Below are positions 15,878 to 24,390 of a DNA stretch of 25,551 nucleotides, one piece after another. Below the pieces are notes generated by a model. It made no database searches. It worked only from the letters and a program-made list of their open reading frames with translations, and had not been told where the DNA came from. The stretch spans positions 1-25,551 of the forward strand of contig CAMLRX010000070.1 in NCBI GenBank assembly GCA_946482545.1. The letters run 5' to 3'. How positions within the stretch are numbered: the first letter of the stretch is position 1; each line of letters starts with the position of its first letter. Source of the stretch: an uncultured Flavihumibacter sp. GTDB taxonomy: Bacteria; Bacteroidota; Bacteroidia; Chitinophagales; Chitinophagaceae. Both the position numbers and the translations under genes were made by a program.

Positions 15878-18388
15878 ATGCGCCCCATTGTAACGATTGT
15901 TCTTTGCTTATTGATGTCCGTAATATTTTACAGCAGTAAGGCCCAGGTACTGGACAAACAACGCCTGCTCAACCAGTTTGATTTTTGGCAGAATAAAGAC
16001 TGGGACTGGTATAAAACCAATATTCCGTTCTTTGAATCTCCGGATCAGGAACTTGACGTTACCTATTACTACCGTTGGGAAATGATGACCGCGCACATGG
16101 TTTACGGTGCACCTGAAGTAGGTTATTCATTTACGGAATTCATAGACCGCCCGTGGTGGTCGGCCAAATACGGCGCTATCAGTTGCGCGGCCGGGCACCA
16201 CCTTTATGAGACCAGATGGCTGCGCGATGCCCGTTATGCCAAAGACTATGCGCGGTACTGGTTCAAAACAGTGCCCGACCAGATCAGGAACTATACCACA
16301 TGGATGGCCGACGCGATCTTTCAATCTTACAAAGTACATTACGATCAACCTTTTACTACCGCGCTTAAAAGCGATCTTGTCAGAAATTTTGAAGGATGGG
16401 AAAAAGAACGTTGGGTCGACAGCGAATCTCTTTTTGCCTGGGACGGCATGCACGATGGCATGGAAACAAACATCAACAGCCGCCAAACGCCACAATGGTT
16501 CGAAGGCGCGCCCGGCTACCGCCCCACCCTAAACAGCTACATGTGGGCGGATGCGAACGCGATCGCATCCATCGCACGGATGACCGGTGATGAAACCACT
16601 GCCAGGCTCTACCAAACGAAAGCAGCCACCATCAAAAAAAATCTTCAGGAAAAATGCTGGGATCCCAAAAGACAGTTCTTCTTTCATAGGTTCAAAAAAG
16701 ATGAAGAGGGCGGTATAAAGGCCAATACCCTCACTTATGAAACAGGGAAATTCGCCGGGAGCCCCCATGGACGTGAAGAAATCGGATTCATTCCATGGTA
16801 CTTTAACTTACCGGATTCCGGTTATGAAGCCGCATGGAAATTCCTGATGGATCCAGAGTATTTTTTCGCCCCATTCGGCCCCAGAACCGTAGAAAAAAAC
16901 GATCCCATGTTCCTGATCGCAAAGAACTGCTGCGCCTGGAGCGGAAACGCCTGGCCCTTTGCAACCGCCCAAACGCTGAAAGGTATGGCGAACCTGCTCA
17001 AACAATACCGCCAGCCCTACATCACCAAAGAAGATTATTTTCAACAGCTTAAGATTTTCAGTCTTACCCATAGAAAGTATCAAAAACCCTATATCGCCGA
17101 AGCGAACCACCCCGAAACAGGTTCCTGGGATGGACACGATGTGCAGGGCCACAGCGATCATTATTTTCATTCCGCTTATATTGATGAAATCATCACCGGA
17201 TTAATGGGCATAACACCAAAAGAATCGGACTCGCTCGAAGTAAATCCTTTGCTTCCAGACGACTGGAACTATGCAGCTCTGGACAATATCAGGTACCATG
17301 GCCGGAACCTTTCCGTGCTGTGGGATAAAACCGGCGCACGCTACGGCAAAGGAAAGGGGCTTATCATTATTGCTGATGGAAAAATTATCGCAAGTTCACC
17401 TGAACTGAAGAAAATGAAAATCGCATTCGCCCCGGGACCAACAGATACCTATACATCGGACCGGGTTGTCAATTACGCCGTGAACAATGAGCGGGGGCAA
17501 TATTATCCACGTGCCATCGCTTCATTCCCGGGCGTGGGCAACAACAGTTGTGCGAAGATGAACGACGGGCAATACTGGTACTACAACGTTACCACGAACA
17601 GATGGAGCAACCTTCACGCCAAAAGCACCATTACCTGGGCCGGTATCGACTTCGGCGCGGAAAGGAAAATTCATACCATAAAAATGTATTTTACTGAAGA
17701 CTCCGCCATACAGGCGCCAACTTCGGCAGTTTTGCAATACTGGAACGGTAAAGAATGGAAACCGGTGCCAGGCGTTGCCCCGGCAAAAAATATCCGGAGC
17801 AGGACCGCGACGGTTTTTAATTTCAAGACTTTGAGCACCTCTAAAATACGCGCGCTGTTAACCCCGGCGGACAACAAAGCGGTTGCCATTTCAGAAATTG
17901 AAACGTGGGGGCCCTTTGAAAAAGGATTGTCTGTTCCGGGAGGGGAACACCAAACAAGCCCCGACGCGAAAATCATTAACAGTGCGACCGTACAGGCTTC
18001 CTACACATCGCAGTTTGACAGGCTCTCCACCATAAACGACGGCCTTGAAAATCCAGCGGAACGCTGGACAGCGTTTCAATCACCCAACGCCCAGGATACC
18101 ATCAGCTTTAGTTTCTCAAAGCCCACACCATTAAATACCGCATATATTTTCTTTTACAACGACGAGGGCGGCGTGCAACCCCCGAAAGAATACAGGGCAG
18201 AGTACCTGGAGAACGGTACTTGGAAGAAATTACGCAACCCGATTTTCAGCCCTGAAAAACAAGTGGAAGGAATGAACATACTTAATTTCGCCCCCATCAC
18301 TACTAAAAAAATAAGGTTCATCTTCGTGCACCAAAGTAAAACAACCTTCACCGGTATATATGAATTAAAGCTGTTTTACGAAAAATAA
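15878..18388 (+). CDS. Secreted MGH1-like glycoside hydrolase with two discoidin-like modules
   Basis: An 836-residue secreted protein. I choose the ATG at 15878 because it gives a standard signal peptide (MRPIVTIVLCLLMSVIFYSS, cut after SKA); the frame is open upstream only to a TTG at 15854. Residues about 25-460 form an (alpha/alpha)6-type catalytic domain of the MGH1-like group, with 'ESLFAWDGMHDGMETNI' (183-199), 'GREEIGFIPWYFNLP' and 'NPLLPDDW' near the end. Acidic catalytic residues probably include D189 and E311/E413-type positions, but I cannot fix them. Two F5/8 type C (discoidin)-like sandwiches follow (about 525-680 and 695-836), each suited to glycan binding. It is convergent with a DUF5695 enzyme, which suggests joint attack on one polysaccharide. 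No SusC/SusD pair is nearby. Confidence 0.82.
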   Translation: MRPIVTIVLCLLMSVIFYSSKAQVLDKQRLLNQFDFWQNKDWDWYKTNIPFFESPDQELDVTYYYRWEMMTAHMVYGAPEVGYSFTEFIDRPWWSAKYGAISCAAGHHLYETRWLRDARYAKDYARYWFKTVPDQIRNYTTWMADAIFQSYKVHYDQPFTTALKSDLVRNFEGWEKERWVDSESLFAWDGMHDGMETNINSRQTPQWFEGAPGYRPTLNSYMWADANAIASIARMTGDETTARLYQTKAATIKKNLQEKCWDPKRQFFFHRFKKDEEGGIKANTLTYETGKFAGSPHGREEIGFIPWYFNLPDSGYEAAWKFLMDPEYFFAPFGPRTVEKNDPMFLIAKNCCAWSGNAWPFATAQTLKGMANLLKQYRQPYITKEDYFQQLKIFSLTHRKYQKPYIAEANHPETGSWDGHDVQGHSDHYFHSAYIDEIITGLMGITPKESDSLEVNPLLPDDWNYAALDNIRYHGRNLSVLWDKTGARYGKGKGLIIIADGKIIASSPELKKMKIAFAPGPTDTYTSDRVVNYAVNNERGQYYPRAIASFPGVGNNSCAKMNDGQYWYYNVTTNRWSNLHAKSTITWAGIDFGAERKIHTIKMYFTEDSAIQAPTSAVLQYWNGKEWKPVPGVAPAKNIRSRTATVFNFKTLSTSKIRALLTPADNKAVAISEIETWGPFEKGLSVPGGEHQTSPDAKIINSATVQASYTSQFDRLSTINDGLENPAERWTAFQSPNAQDTISFSFSKPTPLNTAYIFFYNDEGGVQPPKEYRAEYLENGTWKKLRNPIFSPEKQVEGMNILNFAPITTKKIRFIFVHQSKTTFTGIYELKLFYEK

Positions 18389-18706
18389 ACCATGTAACAC
18401 GTATCCATCTTATTGTTCCAGTTCACCAGGGGCAGGTGGATATTTTTTTCGAACACATGCTTTTTTGTTCACTAAATCTTTATGGATTATATACTTTCTT
18501 CTAAAAAAATATTAGCCCCTTTTATCTTTTACTGTATGAGTTAGTGCAACGACCAAATATACAATCCTCCACTTTTAACTTGCTCCAACTGATGGTATGC
18601 TTTCAATACAGATGAGGGGAATATATGCCATAGCATCTGAATGAACGATTGTTAGGACCATATTCCGCAAACTTAAAAGTTTTGCCGGACAGAAATAATG
18701 ACGGGA
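18389..18706. other. Convergent intergenic region
   Basis: This 318-bp AT-rich stretch separates the ends of the two large glycan-enzyme genes. Apart from the hairpin at 18422-18449 I see no gene, tRNA or clear terminator for the minus-strand gene. A 4-bp CGGG/CCCG stem overlapping that gene's stop has no U tract. Confidence 0.5.
18422..18449 (+). terminator. Intrinsic terminator of the MGH1-like gene
   Basis: TTCACC (18422-18427) pairs with GGTGGA (18435-18440) around AGGGGCA, followed by TATTTTTTT. The stem is six pairs with one G-T and has a good U tract, 33 bp after the stop codon. Confidence 0.55.
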
Positions 18707-21505
18707 TCAGCCCGCTGTTCTTTTAAGTTTAATAACAACGCTGCTGCCGGCGGGAATAGGAACCTTTAAATGCGTAGTAGCCGCTTCCTGCAACTTTACC
18801 TTTTCGCTTGTTTTACCCGCCACCGTAATGTCGTAGGTACCGGTAAGCCCTTTCACCAGGAACGACAGGTTATGTGCATCAGCGGTACGGTTTTCCAGGG
18901 TGAATAGGATGCTTTTGCCGGAGGTGTCAATTACCACGGCGTGGTTGGCTTTAAAACCATCGCGGAGTAGTTCTATATCTAACTTCTTATCCCCGTTGCG
19001 GTAATAGATTTTACGGCGCAGCCCATCTCTCGGAATAACGGACAGAAGGTTGTTGTTTGCCGTTAGTTGACCGCCATAGGCCACCATACCGAAAATGGGA
19101 TCATTGGTGACAACGGTTGCCGCAGTTCTTATAGCACCGCCAAATCCCAGATCAATTTCACCATCGTAGGACCAGGGGCCACGACCTTGGGGTTTCTGTA
19201 TCCACGGACTGTGGTATTTCTGCGGTTCGAAGGCCCAGCCGGAAGCGCCATCGTTCTCTTTTCCGGGGTACCAGTATCCGTAATTGGTTTCGGGTGTGCC
19301 GGAATTTATCAATGCAAAAGAACTCAGGTAAGACTGATAGCCCAAGCGGATGTAATCGGCTGGCTCTTTGCTGTAATTTAGTCCATAATCCAGGATAGAC
19401 CAACCACCCATCTGCGACATATAGCTCAGCGTATAGCTGTCACTTTTCCCTCTGAAATCACTTCCAAGATAGTAATATGCCGGCTCAATGGTGCCTCTTA
19501 GTGCAATGTTCGCCTGTGTTTGACGGTCCATAAATACCCATGCATCTTCTTTTTTGATGGTAGGGTGGGAATACCATTTCTTCAGATTTTTATCGAACCA
19601 AAGATTTTTGTCGGGCTTTAGTTCGTTATGAATGGCATATTTAGCCAATGCGTGGCTGGATTCGAAGGCCGTGGCATCAATGGCGTATTCCGAGCGGAAC
19701 GGATATTTATCATCATACAGGAAGTATTTTACTTTCTTTTCCCATTCGCTGGTGAGGAAAGCCGCGTCCTCTTTGAAGCCTTCTCTTTTCAAATCTTCAA
19801 TCAGGTCGGGAATCAGCAATTCATTGTAGCAGCCCCATTTGTAGGTTTCATACCAGGGTAAAATTTCATAGGGGTATTTAAAGTAAGCGACGGCGGTTTG
19901 TTTGGCGCGCTCCAGGTATCCTTTTTTATCCAGGTAACGGGTCATATGCGGATACATAGTGGCAATCTGATACATATGGTAGTACATCATCATGATGTGT
20001 GGATAATCGTACGAGCGCCAAACGTGCATTTTAAAACGGCTGGTATCCCTGAGGTTGGGCTGGCGTTTTTCGTTGTCGCGATTCACCTTCCAACTGGGTG
20101 TTCCGTAAACACCGTATGGATAAATGCTGTCGGTGTCGGTGCGCTGCAAGCCGTTCCATACAAAGTTTTTAATATAGTATTCAATGGCGTCTATTTCATT
20201 CTGATCGGGGTACACCACGTTCTTGGCGGCTACAAACGGCGCTTTGCAAAGCCCCGGGTCGTCGCAGGTAAGCACATAGCTCAGGCGGCTGGTGTCAAAA
20301 TAATCCGGGTTATCGGGGCCGCGCAGGGATGCATTTTTCATATCATACACGCCAAAAAGACCGTTGTACCATTTGGAGGAATCCCTGTGTTGCTGACTGT
20401 TCACAATAAACGCGGCTCTCTTCTTATACAATGTTTCAAGCGGTTCCGTGGCAAAAAATTCAAGATAGGTTTTGCAATTGTTGCCATACAGAACCGTGAT
20501 CTTGTTTTCACCCAGACGCGAAAGTTTGATTCGGTAAAGATGGGTGCCCTTTTGTTTTTCGCCCAGGTATTTGATCGTGGTGGCGGCGCTAAACTCAGGA
20601 ATAAGCGCTGTTATTTTCTGGTTGGTGCGAAGTGCTACTGTGGCTTCCAGATCGGAAGGGACCGTCATGCCGGGCATAACCTGCACATCAATTAATCCTT
20701 CTTCCAGCAGAATATTTCTAATTTCACTATAGTCTCTGGCCCATCGCAGCTTGAAGCCATAGGTTTTACTGGTATTGCTTTCAACAGTGACAAAAGTATG
20801 GGGTTGGCGCCAGGAACCGCGAAGCTCCTTATTGCCTGGCAACGCAGAGTGAATATAGGTCATGAATACCCCCCGCTCTGCTGGATTGGTCGAATTGGTG
20901 GTAAAGTATTCCAGGGAGGTGCCGGGAAGGGGAACCATCACCAGGTATGGGCCTAAACCTGTTGGACGTTGAAAGAAGAGAAAGGAATTGTTTCCGGAAA
21001 TGAAATGATGTTTTACGACGCGTTGTTCGAAGATCTCTATAGGGTTCTCACCGCCGCCATTGTTGTAAGCTAGTGGCAAGGCAAGCTCCTCTACCCGAAC
21101 AGCGTTGGCTCCGGTGTTGGTGAGTTTGATCTGCCAGTTGATTGCTTCATTGTCCAATGTAAAATTCTGAGTAATCTGCAAGGGGCCTGACGCTTTCGAT
21201 TCCGGTGACCAGGTGCTTACCGTATTCCCATTTTGTGAAAAAGTTGTCCGTCCTCCTGTGGAGGCTTTCAGGGAGTCCAGTTTTTTTCCATTGGCATAGC
21301 GTACAGTCACATCCCCGAATACGCTGCCGCGGCGTATGTAGCTCGTGTTGTGAACATCATTGGTCTTGCAAAGTTCGGCAATTCCATGCCTGTCGGCTAT
21401 AAAGGTGAAGGCCTTATTTTTCAACTGTTTCGGTTCAGGTTGCTGGGCAGAAGCATGATTCACGATGGAACAGCCACCTAAAAAAACAAGGAGTAACTTC
21501 TTCAT
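18707..21505 (-). CDS. Secreted DUF5695 family putative glycoside hydrolase
   Basis: A 932-residue exported protein. The signal peptide is residues 1-21 (MKKLLLVFLGGCSIVNHASA, cut before QQPEP). The cysteine at 12 follows LGG, so lipoprotein processing is possible but the hydrophobic stretch before it is short. Residues about 25-350 are a beta-sandwich with N-acyl-like strands. About 380-800 is an alpha-helical barrel with 'TSRLSYVLTCDDPGLCKAPFVAAKNV', 'FESSHALAKYAIHN', 'MGGWSILDYGLNYS' and 'GEIDLGFGGAIRTAATV'. A C-terminal beta-domain ends 'PAGSSVVIKLKR'. This layout matches the DUF5695 family of Bacteroidetes, which resembles six-hairpin glycosidases or lyases but whose activity I do not know. 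It converges on the MGH1-like gene, and a shared substrate is likely. Confidence 0.82.
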   Translation of the reverse strand: MKKLLLVFLGGCSIVNHASAQQPEPKQLKNKAFTFIADRHGIAELCKTNDVHNTSYIRRGSVFGDVTVRYANGKKLDSLKASTGGRTTFSQNGNTVSTWSPESKASGPLQITQNFTLDNEAINWQIKLTNTGANAVRVEELALPLAYNNGGGENPIEIFEQRVVKHHFISGNNSFLFFQRPTGLGPYLVMVPLPGTSLEYFTTNSTNPAERGVFMTYIHSALPGNKELRGSWRQPHTFVTVESNTSKTYGFKLRWARDYSEIRNILLEEGLIDVQVMPGMTVPSDLEATVALRTNQKITALIPEFSAATTIKYLGEKQKGTHLYRIKLSRLGENKITVLYGNNCKTYLEFFATEPLETLYKKRAAFIVNSQQHRDSSKWYNGLFGVYDMKNASLRGPDNPDYFDTSRLSYVLTCDDPGLCKAPFVAAKNVVYPDQNEIDAIEYYIKNFVWNGLQRTDTDSIYPYGVYGTPSWKVNRDNEKRQPNLRDTSRFKMHVWRSYDYPHIMMMYYHMYQIATMYPHMTRYLDKKGYLERAKQTAVAYFKYPYEILPWYETYKWGCYNELLIPDLIEDLKREGFKEDAAFLTSEWEKKVKYFLYDDKYPFRSEYAIDATAFESSHALAKYAIHNELKPDKNLWFDKNLKKWYSHPTIKKEDAWVFMDRQTQANIALRGTIEPAYYYLGSDFRGKSDSYTLSYMSQMGGWSILDYGLNYSKEPADYIRLGYQSYLSSFALINSGTPETNYGYWYPGKENDGASGWAFEPQKYHSPWIQKPQGRGPWSYDGEIDLGFGGAIRTAATVVTNDPIFGMVAYGGQLTANNNLLSVIPRDGLRRKIYYRNGDKKLDIELLRDGFKANHAVVIDTSGKSILFTLENRTADAHNLSFLVKGLTGTYDITVAGKTSEKVKLQEAATTHLKVPIPAGSSVVIKLKRTAG

Positions 21506-21815
21506 GCAGATGTATACTTTAATTTATCACAGTTCATTGTAATAGTAAATTTATTCGTATTCGCATAGCGGCGTTTGATGATATTTAACGGATCATAGGC
21601 TATATTTAACAATAAAATCCGAAAGTCCTGCTCCAATAGTGGAAGGTTCTTCTTCGGGAGGGCCGTTTAATACCTATTTTGGTTCAGGTCATGATATTGC
21701 GTATTTTCCTCTTACCGGGCTTAAGCGTTTTAAACGAGGGTATAAACTTTCATAAAGAGGAAAACTATCCAGATTGTCAAAGAGCATATTACAATTAATG
21801 CTGGTGGTTTTATAT

Positions 21816-22000
21816 GTCAGGTACTGCGCCACTCTGAAGGAAATCCGGTAGGCGCAATCGAAGTAGGTGGTTTGTTCGATGCGCTCGCCCTGCTTGTTGC
21901 AGTAGCTGTCATTGGCGACGATGGAAAAGTTCACGACATGCCTGTCGCCTGCTATGCTGCTGATTTCAGCGTCTTTGGTCAGTCTTCCGATGATGTTCAT
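21816..22000 (-). pseudogene. Truncated conjugative-element SSB (single-stranded DNA-binding protein)
   Basis: Beginning at the ATG at 22000, about 60 residues read as the N-terminal half of an OB-fold SSB of the Bacteroidetes conjugative-element type: MNIIGRLTKDAEI, then 'VVNFSIVANDSYCNKQGERI' and 'TTYFDCAYRI'. Homology stops near 'VAQYLTYKT' (about 21816). The usual continuation (strand 4-5, 'G.L.V..R..ARA..' and the C-terminal half) is missing. The frame instead runs through unrelated residues to a stop at 21689. The frame is also open upstream to 22201, but that part looks like leader sequence. Such a fragment cannot complete the OB fold, so I call it a remnant of an integrated conjugative element. 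Confidence 0.75.
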
Positions 22001-22470
22001 GTCTGTTGGAGTTTTGATGTTTACAATCCTGTTATGTCGCTCCTCCTTTTTCCTGCTGTTGCTCCGCTTCGCTTCGCAAATCATTTTTCCAAAAGAAAAA
22101 ACGGAAAAAAGAAAGCAGATAAACAGTGCGGGAAAAGCGGAACACCAAAAGGAAACGGAATAAGTCCCGGAGGGTGGAAGGCGCGAGGCAGGAGACGGCA
22201 TCCATTATGCCGTTGCCTTTTGGTGTTCCGCTGGCTTTTTCCGCAATACATTAGCTGCCTTTTTACCGGTTGATTTAGAAAAGACTCTCATTCCAGCTAT
22301 CCTGTAGCTGTGAGGCCTGCTAGGCAAATAGACCGCTCATTCACGTCAAATCGCGCCATCGAAAGACAGTCCGGAGAAACCTTAAGACACCACAGGCACC
22401 TTGGCTACGCTATCAAAATGATTTAAACTGGATTCGGGTGTATTGACCTGCTCTGCAAAAGGAAGTATGA
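22001..22470. other. Non-coding stretch inside the mobile remnant
   Basis: These 470 bases contain a purine-rich tract (about 22078-22140), a long imperfect inverted repeat (22128-22244) and no credible gene. Open frames crossing it on either strand have no recognisable motifs. Confidence 0.5.
22128..22244. repeat. Long inverted repeat with nested alternative hairpin
   Basis: The core arms 22137-22158 and 22210-22231 match at 21 of 22 positions (one A/C difference) and extend imperfectly to 22128 and 22244. The 51-nt loop contains ACGGCAT (22195-22201), which pairs perfectly with ATGCCGT (22207-22213). This inner hairpin overlaps the start of the outer right arm, so the two structures compete. 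It sits upstream of the SSB remnant within the decayed element. A transfer origin, a folded leader or an attenuator are all possible. Confidence 0.6.
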
Positions 22471-22503
22471 AATGGAACAGGTGGAGGGAAAGGCACGACT
22501 CAT

Positions 22504-22629
22504 GAAAAGATTATAAAAATATTGGAGCAGCACGGTACAAAAGTCACGCCCGAGGAAGCAAAGGTTATCCTCGAGTTCATGAAAAAAATTGCCAGGATCA
22601 CCGTAAAACAGTTTCTGAGAAAGTCATAA
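22504..22629 (+). pseudogene. Recombinase-associated small ORF without a normal start
   Basis: The frame EKIIKILEQHGTKVTPEEA, then 'VILEFMKKIARITVKQFL' and a short basic tail, resembles the roughly 45-residue proteins that often sit just upstream of serine recombinases in Bacteroidetes mobile elements (pattern: KIL-x-x-HGT-x-VT-x-E-x-A...LA-x-I-x-V-x-Q-L-R). The frame opens after a TGA at 22468-22470 and has no ATG or GTG; only a TTG at 22522 could serve. An ATG in another frame (22471) ends after 14 codons. I read this as a start lost through a small indel. The stop is 78 bp before the recombinase. Confidence 0.55.
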
Positions 22630-22707
22630 CTCGGGCAGGTATTTAGTCACTTAGTAAAGGGATCAATACCGCCCGTTACAAATTGACTAAACTGATAGCA
22701 ATCCAAT

Positions 22708-23043
22708 ATGAAAACAGCGGATTTATACATCCCTGTGAGTACAGATGAGCAGGCAGACAAAGGCTATTCTCAGCGCGACCAGGAAGAACGCCTGTTGCGT
22801 TATTGTGAAATGAAAGATATTACCGTCAGGAATATCTACATTGAAGATTACTCTGCAAAGTCATTTAACCGGCCTCAATGGAGCAAGCTGTTGAACTCCC
22901 TCAAAAAGCAGCGTAACAACAAAGCTGCTACACTTTTACTTTTCACGAAATGGGACAGGTTTAGCCGCAATGTTTCCCAGGCATACCAGACGATTGATAT
23001 CCTGAAAGCGGATCAGGTTGATTTTTTGTGGGGTCATGCGTAG
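22708..23043 (+). pseudogene. Truncated serine recombinase (resolvase domain only)
   Basis: A 111-codon frame matching the catalytic N-terminal domain of large serine recombinases: 'STDEQADKGYSQRDQEERL' with the nucleophile S11, then 'SAKSFNRPQWSKLL' and 'LFTKWDRFSRN' (78-88). Family members normally read R-V-S at the active site; here residue 9 is proline (CCT in place of an expected CGT), so the conserved arginine is lost. Homology ends near 'LKADQV' and the last residues (DFLWGHA) are read from the end of the adjoining IS. The zinc-ribbon and recombinase domains, some 300 residues or more, are absent, and no continuation exists beyond the IS. The enzyme must be inactive. Confidence 0.82.
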
Positions 23044-23905
23044 ATTTTTGCTAACCTGAACAAAAAAAAACAACATCTCTCACACCTCTTGCAGAGGCCC
23101 TAAAGGCTTTGATTTTGGCATTAAAAGCTTCCGCTGATGCATTGGTACTCCTATTGTTGAAGTAATCAAGGATGCCTATGTAATGCGTCTGGATTGATCT
23201 GGATACTGTTCTGAAGGAATCGATCGCGGCCTCCTCTACCTGATTATATCATAAAGCCAGTCGTTTGAAAGCCTGTTCCTTACAGGTACAACATCGAAAA
23301 ATATCGCGCAGTTTCATGGATAGATCATAAGCTTGTTTGAGCCGGGGATAGCGCTCAAATACAAGTGTGGCCCGTTGTTTCTGCGTGCTGGTCCAGGCAC
23401 CTGGATGCTTAAAAAGAAGGTACCTGCTGCGCGCCAGAAGCTGTTTTGGAGAATCACCATTGGACAACAGGCGAGGCACATAGGCTTGTTGCTGTTTTTT
23501 AGCCAGGGCAAGCTGTTCATTTTCTTCATCAAGTTCCTGCCACCGGTATTTGATGCGTATTTCCTGTACCTGTTTTCCTGATCGTTCCGATAGCTTCATC
23601 AAGACATCGATCACCCGGTCGGCCTGGGTACCTTTGATCATAGCTACGATGGCTCCCTTGAGCCCTTTTGCTGCTTTGTTGGTAACTACAGTATAAAGTT
23701 CGTCATTGGAAAGGGCCGTTTCATCAATACTGAGGTGGGCGCCCACATTTTGTTCAAAGAGCATCCAACGATCGGCATGCTCGCGTTGGTTCCAGTCTTT
23801 ATAGTCGCTGATGTGGTGCTTGTATTGTTGCTGAAGTTGTTTGCCATCCATTTGGTAGAACCTGCCCAGTTGATGGCAACTGACAGGATGATTATCCAAG
23901 TGCAT
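23034..23905 (-). pseudogene. ISAon1-family transposase, disrupted at three points
   Basis: From the ATG at 23905 the frame runs 218 codons to a TGA at 23249. SIDE (59-62) gives the first catalytic aspartate, D61. Around residue 112 (about 23570) the sequence jumps from 'MKLSERSGKQ' to 'VQEIRIKYRW', skipping the roughly 40 residues that carry the second catalytic aspartate (family V-x-DRFH motif); the skip is in frame. The TGA stands where relatives have tryptophan ('LAL*YNQVEEA' against a W-Y motif). The same frame then continues with 'NNRSTNASAEAFNAKIKAF', which holds the catalytic glutamate. A nine-base homopolymer at 23062-23070 shifts the frame before the terminal 'LFRLAKIYA' (ending near 23034). 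Any one of these lesions should abolish transposition. Confidence 0.8.
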
Positions 23906-24260
23906 CTTTTAAAAAAAGCGCGAACTCTTTGGTGAGTCGTGCGCCCTGCATTACCAGGTCCCAGTTCCGGGTGACTGTTTCACCGGTAGATGGTACTTCC
24001 CAGCGCCTGCGCTTTATGTCCAGCACTACCTTATTGTCACGGATCGGGAAATCCTGTATGCGTGTGGCCGGAAGGAATCCTTTGGAATGAAGCGTTTGGG
24101 TGGAGTATTCGACGGGCGGAAGATTTTTCTCTTCTAAAAACAACACAAGGCCCTCTTTGTCTTTCACTACATGAGTCAGTTCGAAAAAATCAAGTGTTCC
24201 TCCGGGCAACAAATAGCTCATCAATTCTTTAATCGTATCAGGTGCTGTGTCTTTTTTCAT
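23892..24260 (-). CDS. ISAon1-family transposase N-region protein
   Basis: A 122-residue protein starting at the ATG at 24260 (MKKDTAPDTIKELMSYLLPG); six upstream codons to 24278 are open but atypical. It has the N-region layout of ISAon1 elements: an acidic helical start, 'LDFFELTHVV', a short linker, 'ATRIQDFPIRDNKVVLDIKR', and a basic C-terminal segment ending 'LTKEFALFLKDALG'. It probably binds the IS ends. Its last 14 bases overlap the start of the transposase frame, as is normal. The frame appears intact, unlike the transposase. Confidence 0.78.
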   Translation of the reverse strand: MKKDTAPDTIKELMSYLLPGGTLDFFELTHVVKDKEGLVLFLEEKNLPPVEYSTQTLHSKGFLPATRIQDFPIRDNKVVLDIKRRRWEVPSTGETVTRNWDLVMQGARLTKEFALFLKDALG

Positions 24261-24344
24261 CTGCCCGCAAAGCAACACAGAAATATATAATCCCGCAACT
24301 TTTCGACTTGATCCTGAAAAATTTCAGAAGAGATAAATTCCTAT

Positions 24345-24387
24345 AAAAAAACAACGCCAAGTGGAAGTATTTGTCTTCACTTGGCGT
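24345..24387 (-). terminator. Intrinsic terminator of tRNA-Lys
   Basis: On the minus strand ACGCCAAGTG (24378-24387) pairs perfectly with CACTTGGCGT (24354-24363), with extra AAG/CTT pairing inside, followed by a run of seven T (24345-24351). It starts 4 bp after the tRNA CCA end. Confidence 0.9.
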
Positions 24388-24390
24388 CTC

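Larger units (their letters stand above)
23026..24298 (-). mobile_element. Decayed ISAon1-family insertion sequence
   Basis: About 1.27 kb holding the two-ORF pattern of ISAon1-type elements: an N-region protein followed by an overlapping transposase. Candidate imperfect terminal repeats are TTGTGGGGTCAT at 23026-23037 and, inverted, ATAATCCCGCAA at 24287-24298 (9 of 12 positions agree). No target-site duplication is recognisable. The left side interrupts the serine recombinase, but the right side does not resume it, so flanking DNA was lost after insertion. The ends are estimates. Confidence 0.7.

Noticed and set aside
19898..20695. 265-codon open frame on the plus strand inside the DUF5695 gene
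   Set aside because: It is antisense to a full-length secreted enzyme with clear domain motifs, and its product is a low-complexity hydrophobic/valine-rich shadow.
23892..23925. Slippery heptamer T-TTA-AAA near the end of the IS N-region gene, suggesting programmed -1 frameshifting
   Set aside because: The heptamer is in the right phase for a -1 slip, but the transposase frame is +1 relative to the N-region frame, so a -1 shift would not fuse them. The overlapping ATG at 23905 explains expression better.
24299..24390. tRNA 3'-end attachment-site duplication flanking the mobile remnant
   Set aside because: No second copy of the tRNA-Lys 3' segment was found between 21.5 and 24.4 kb, and large serine recombinases generally do not use tRNA ends.
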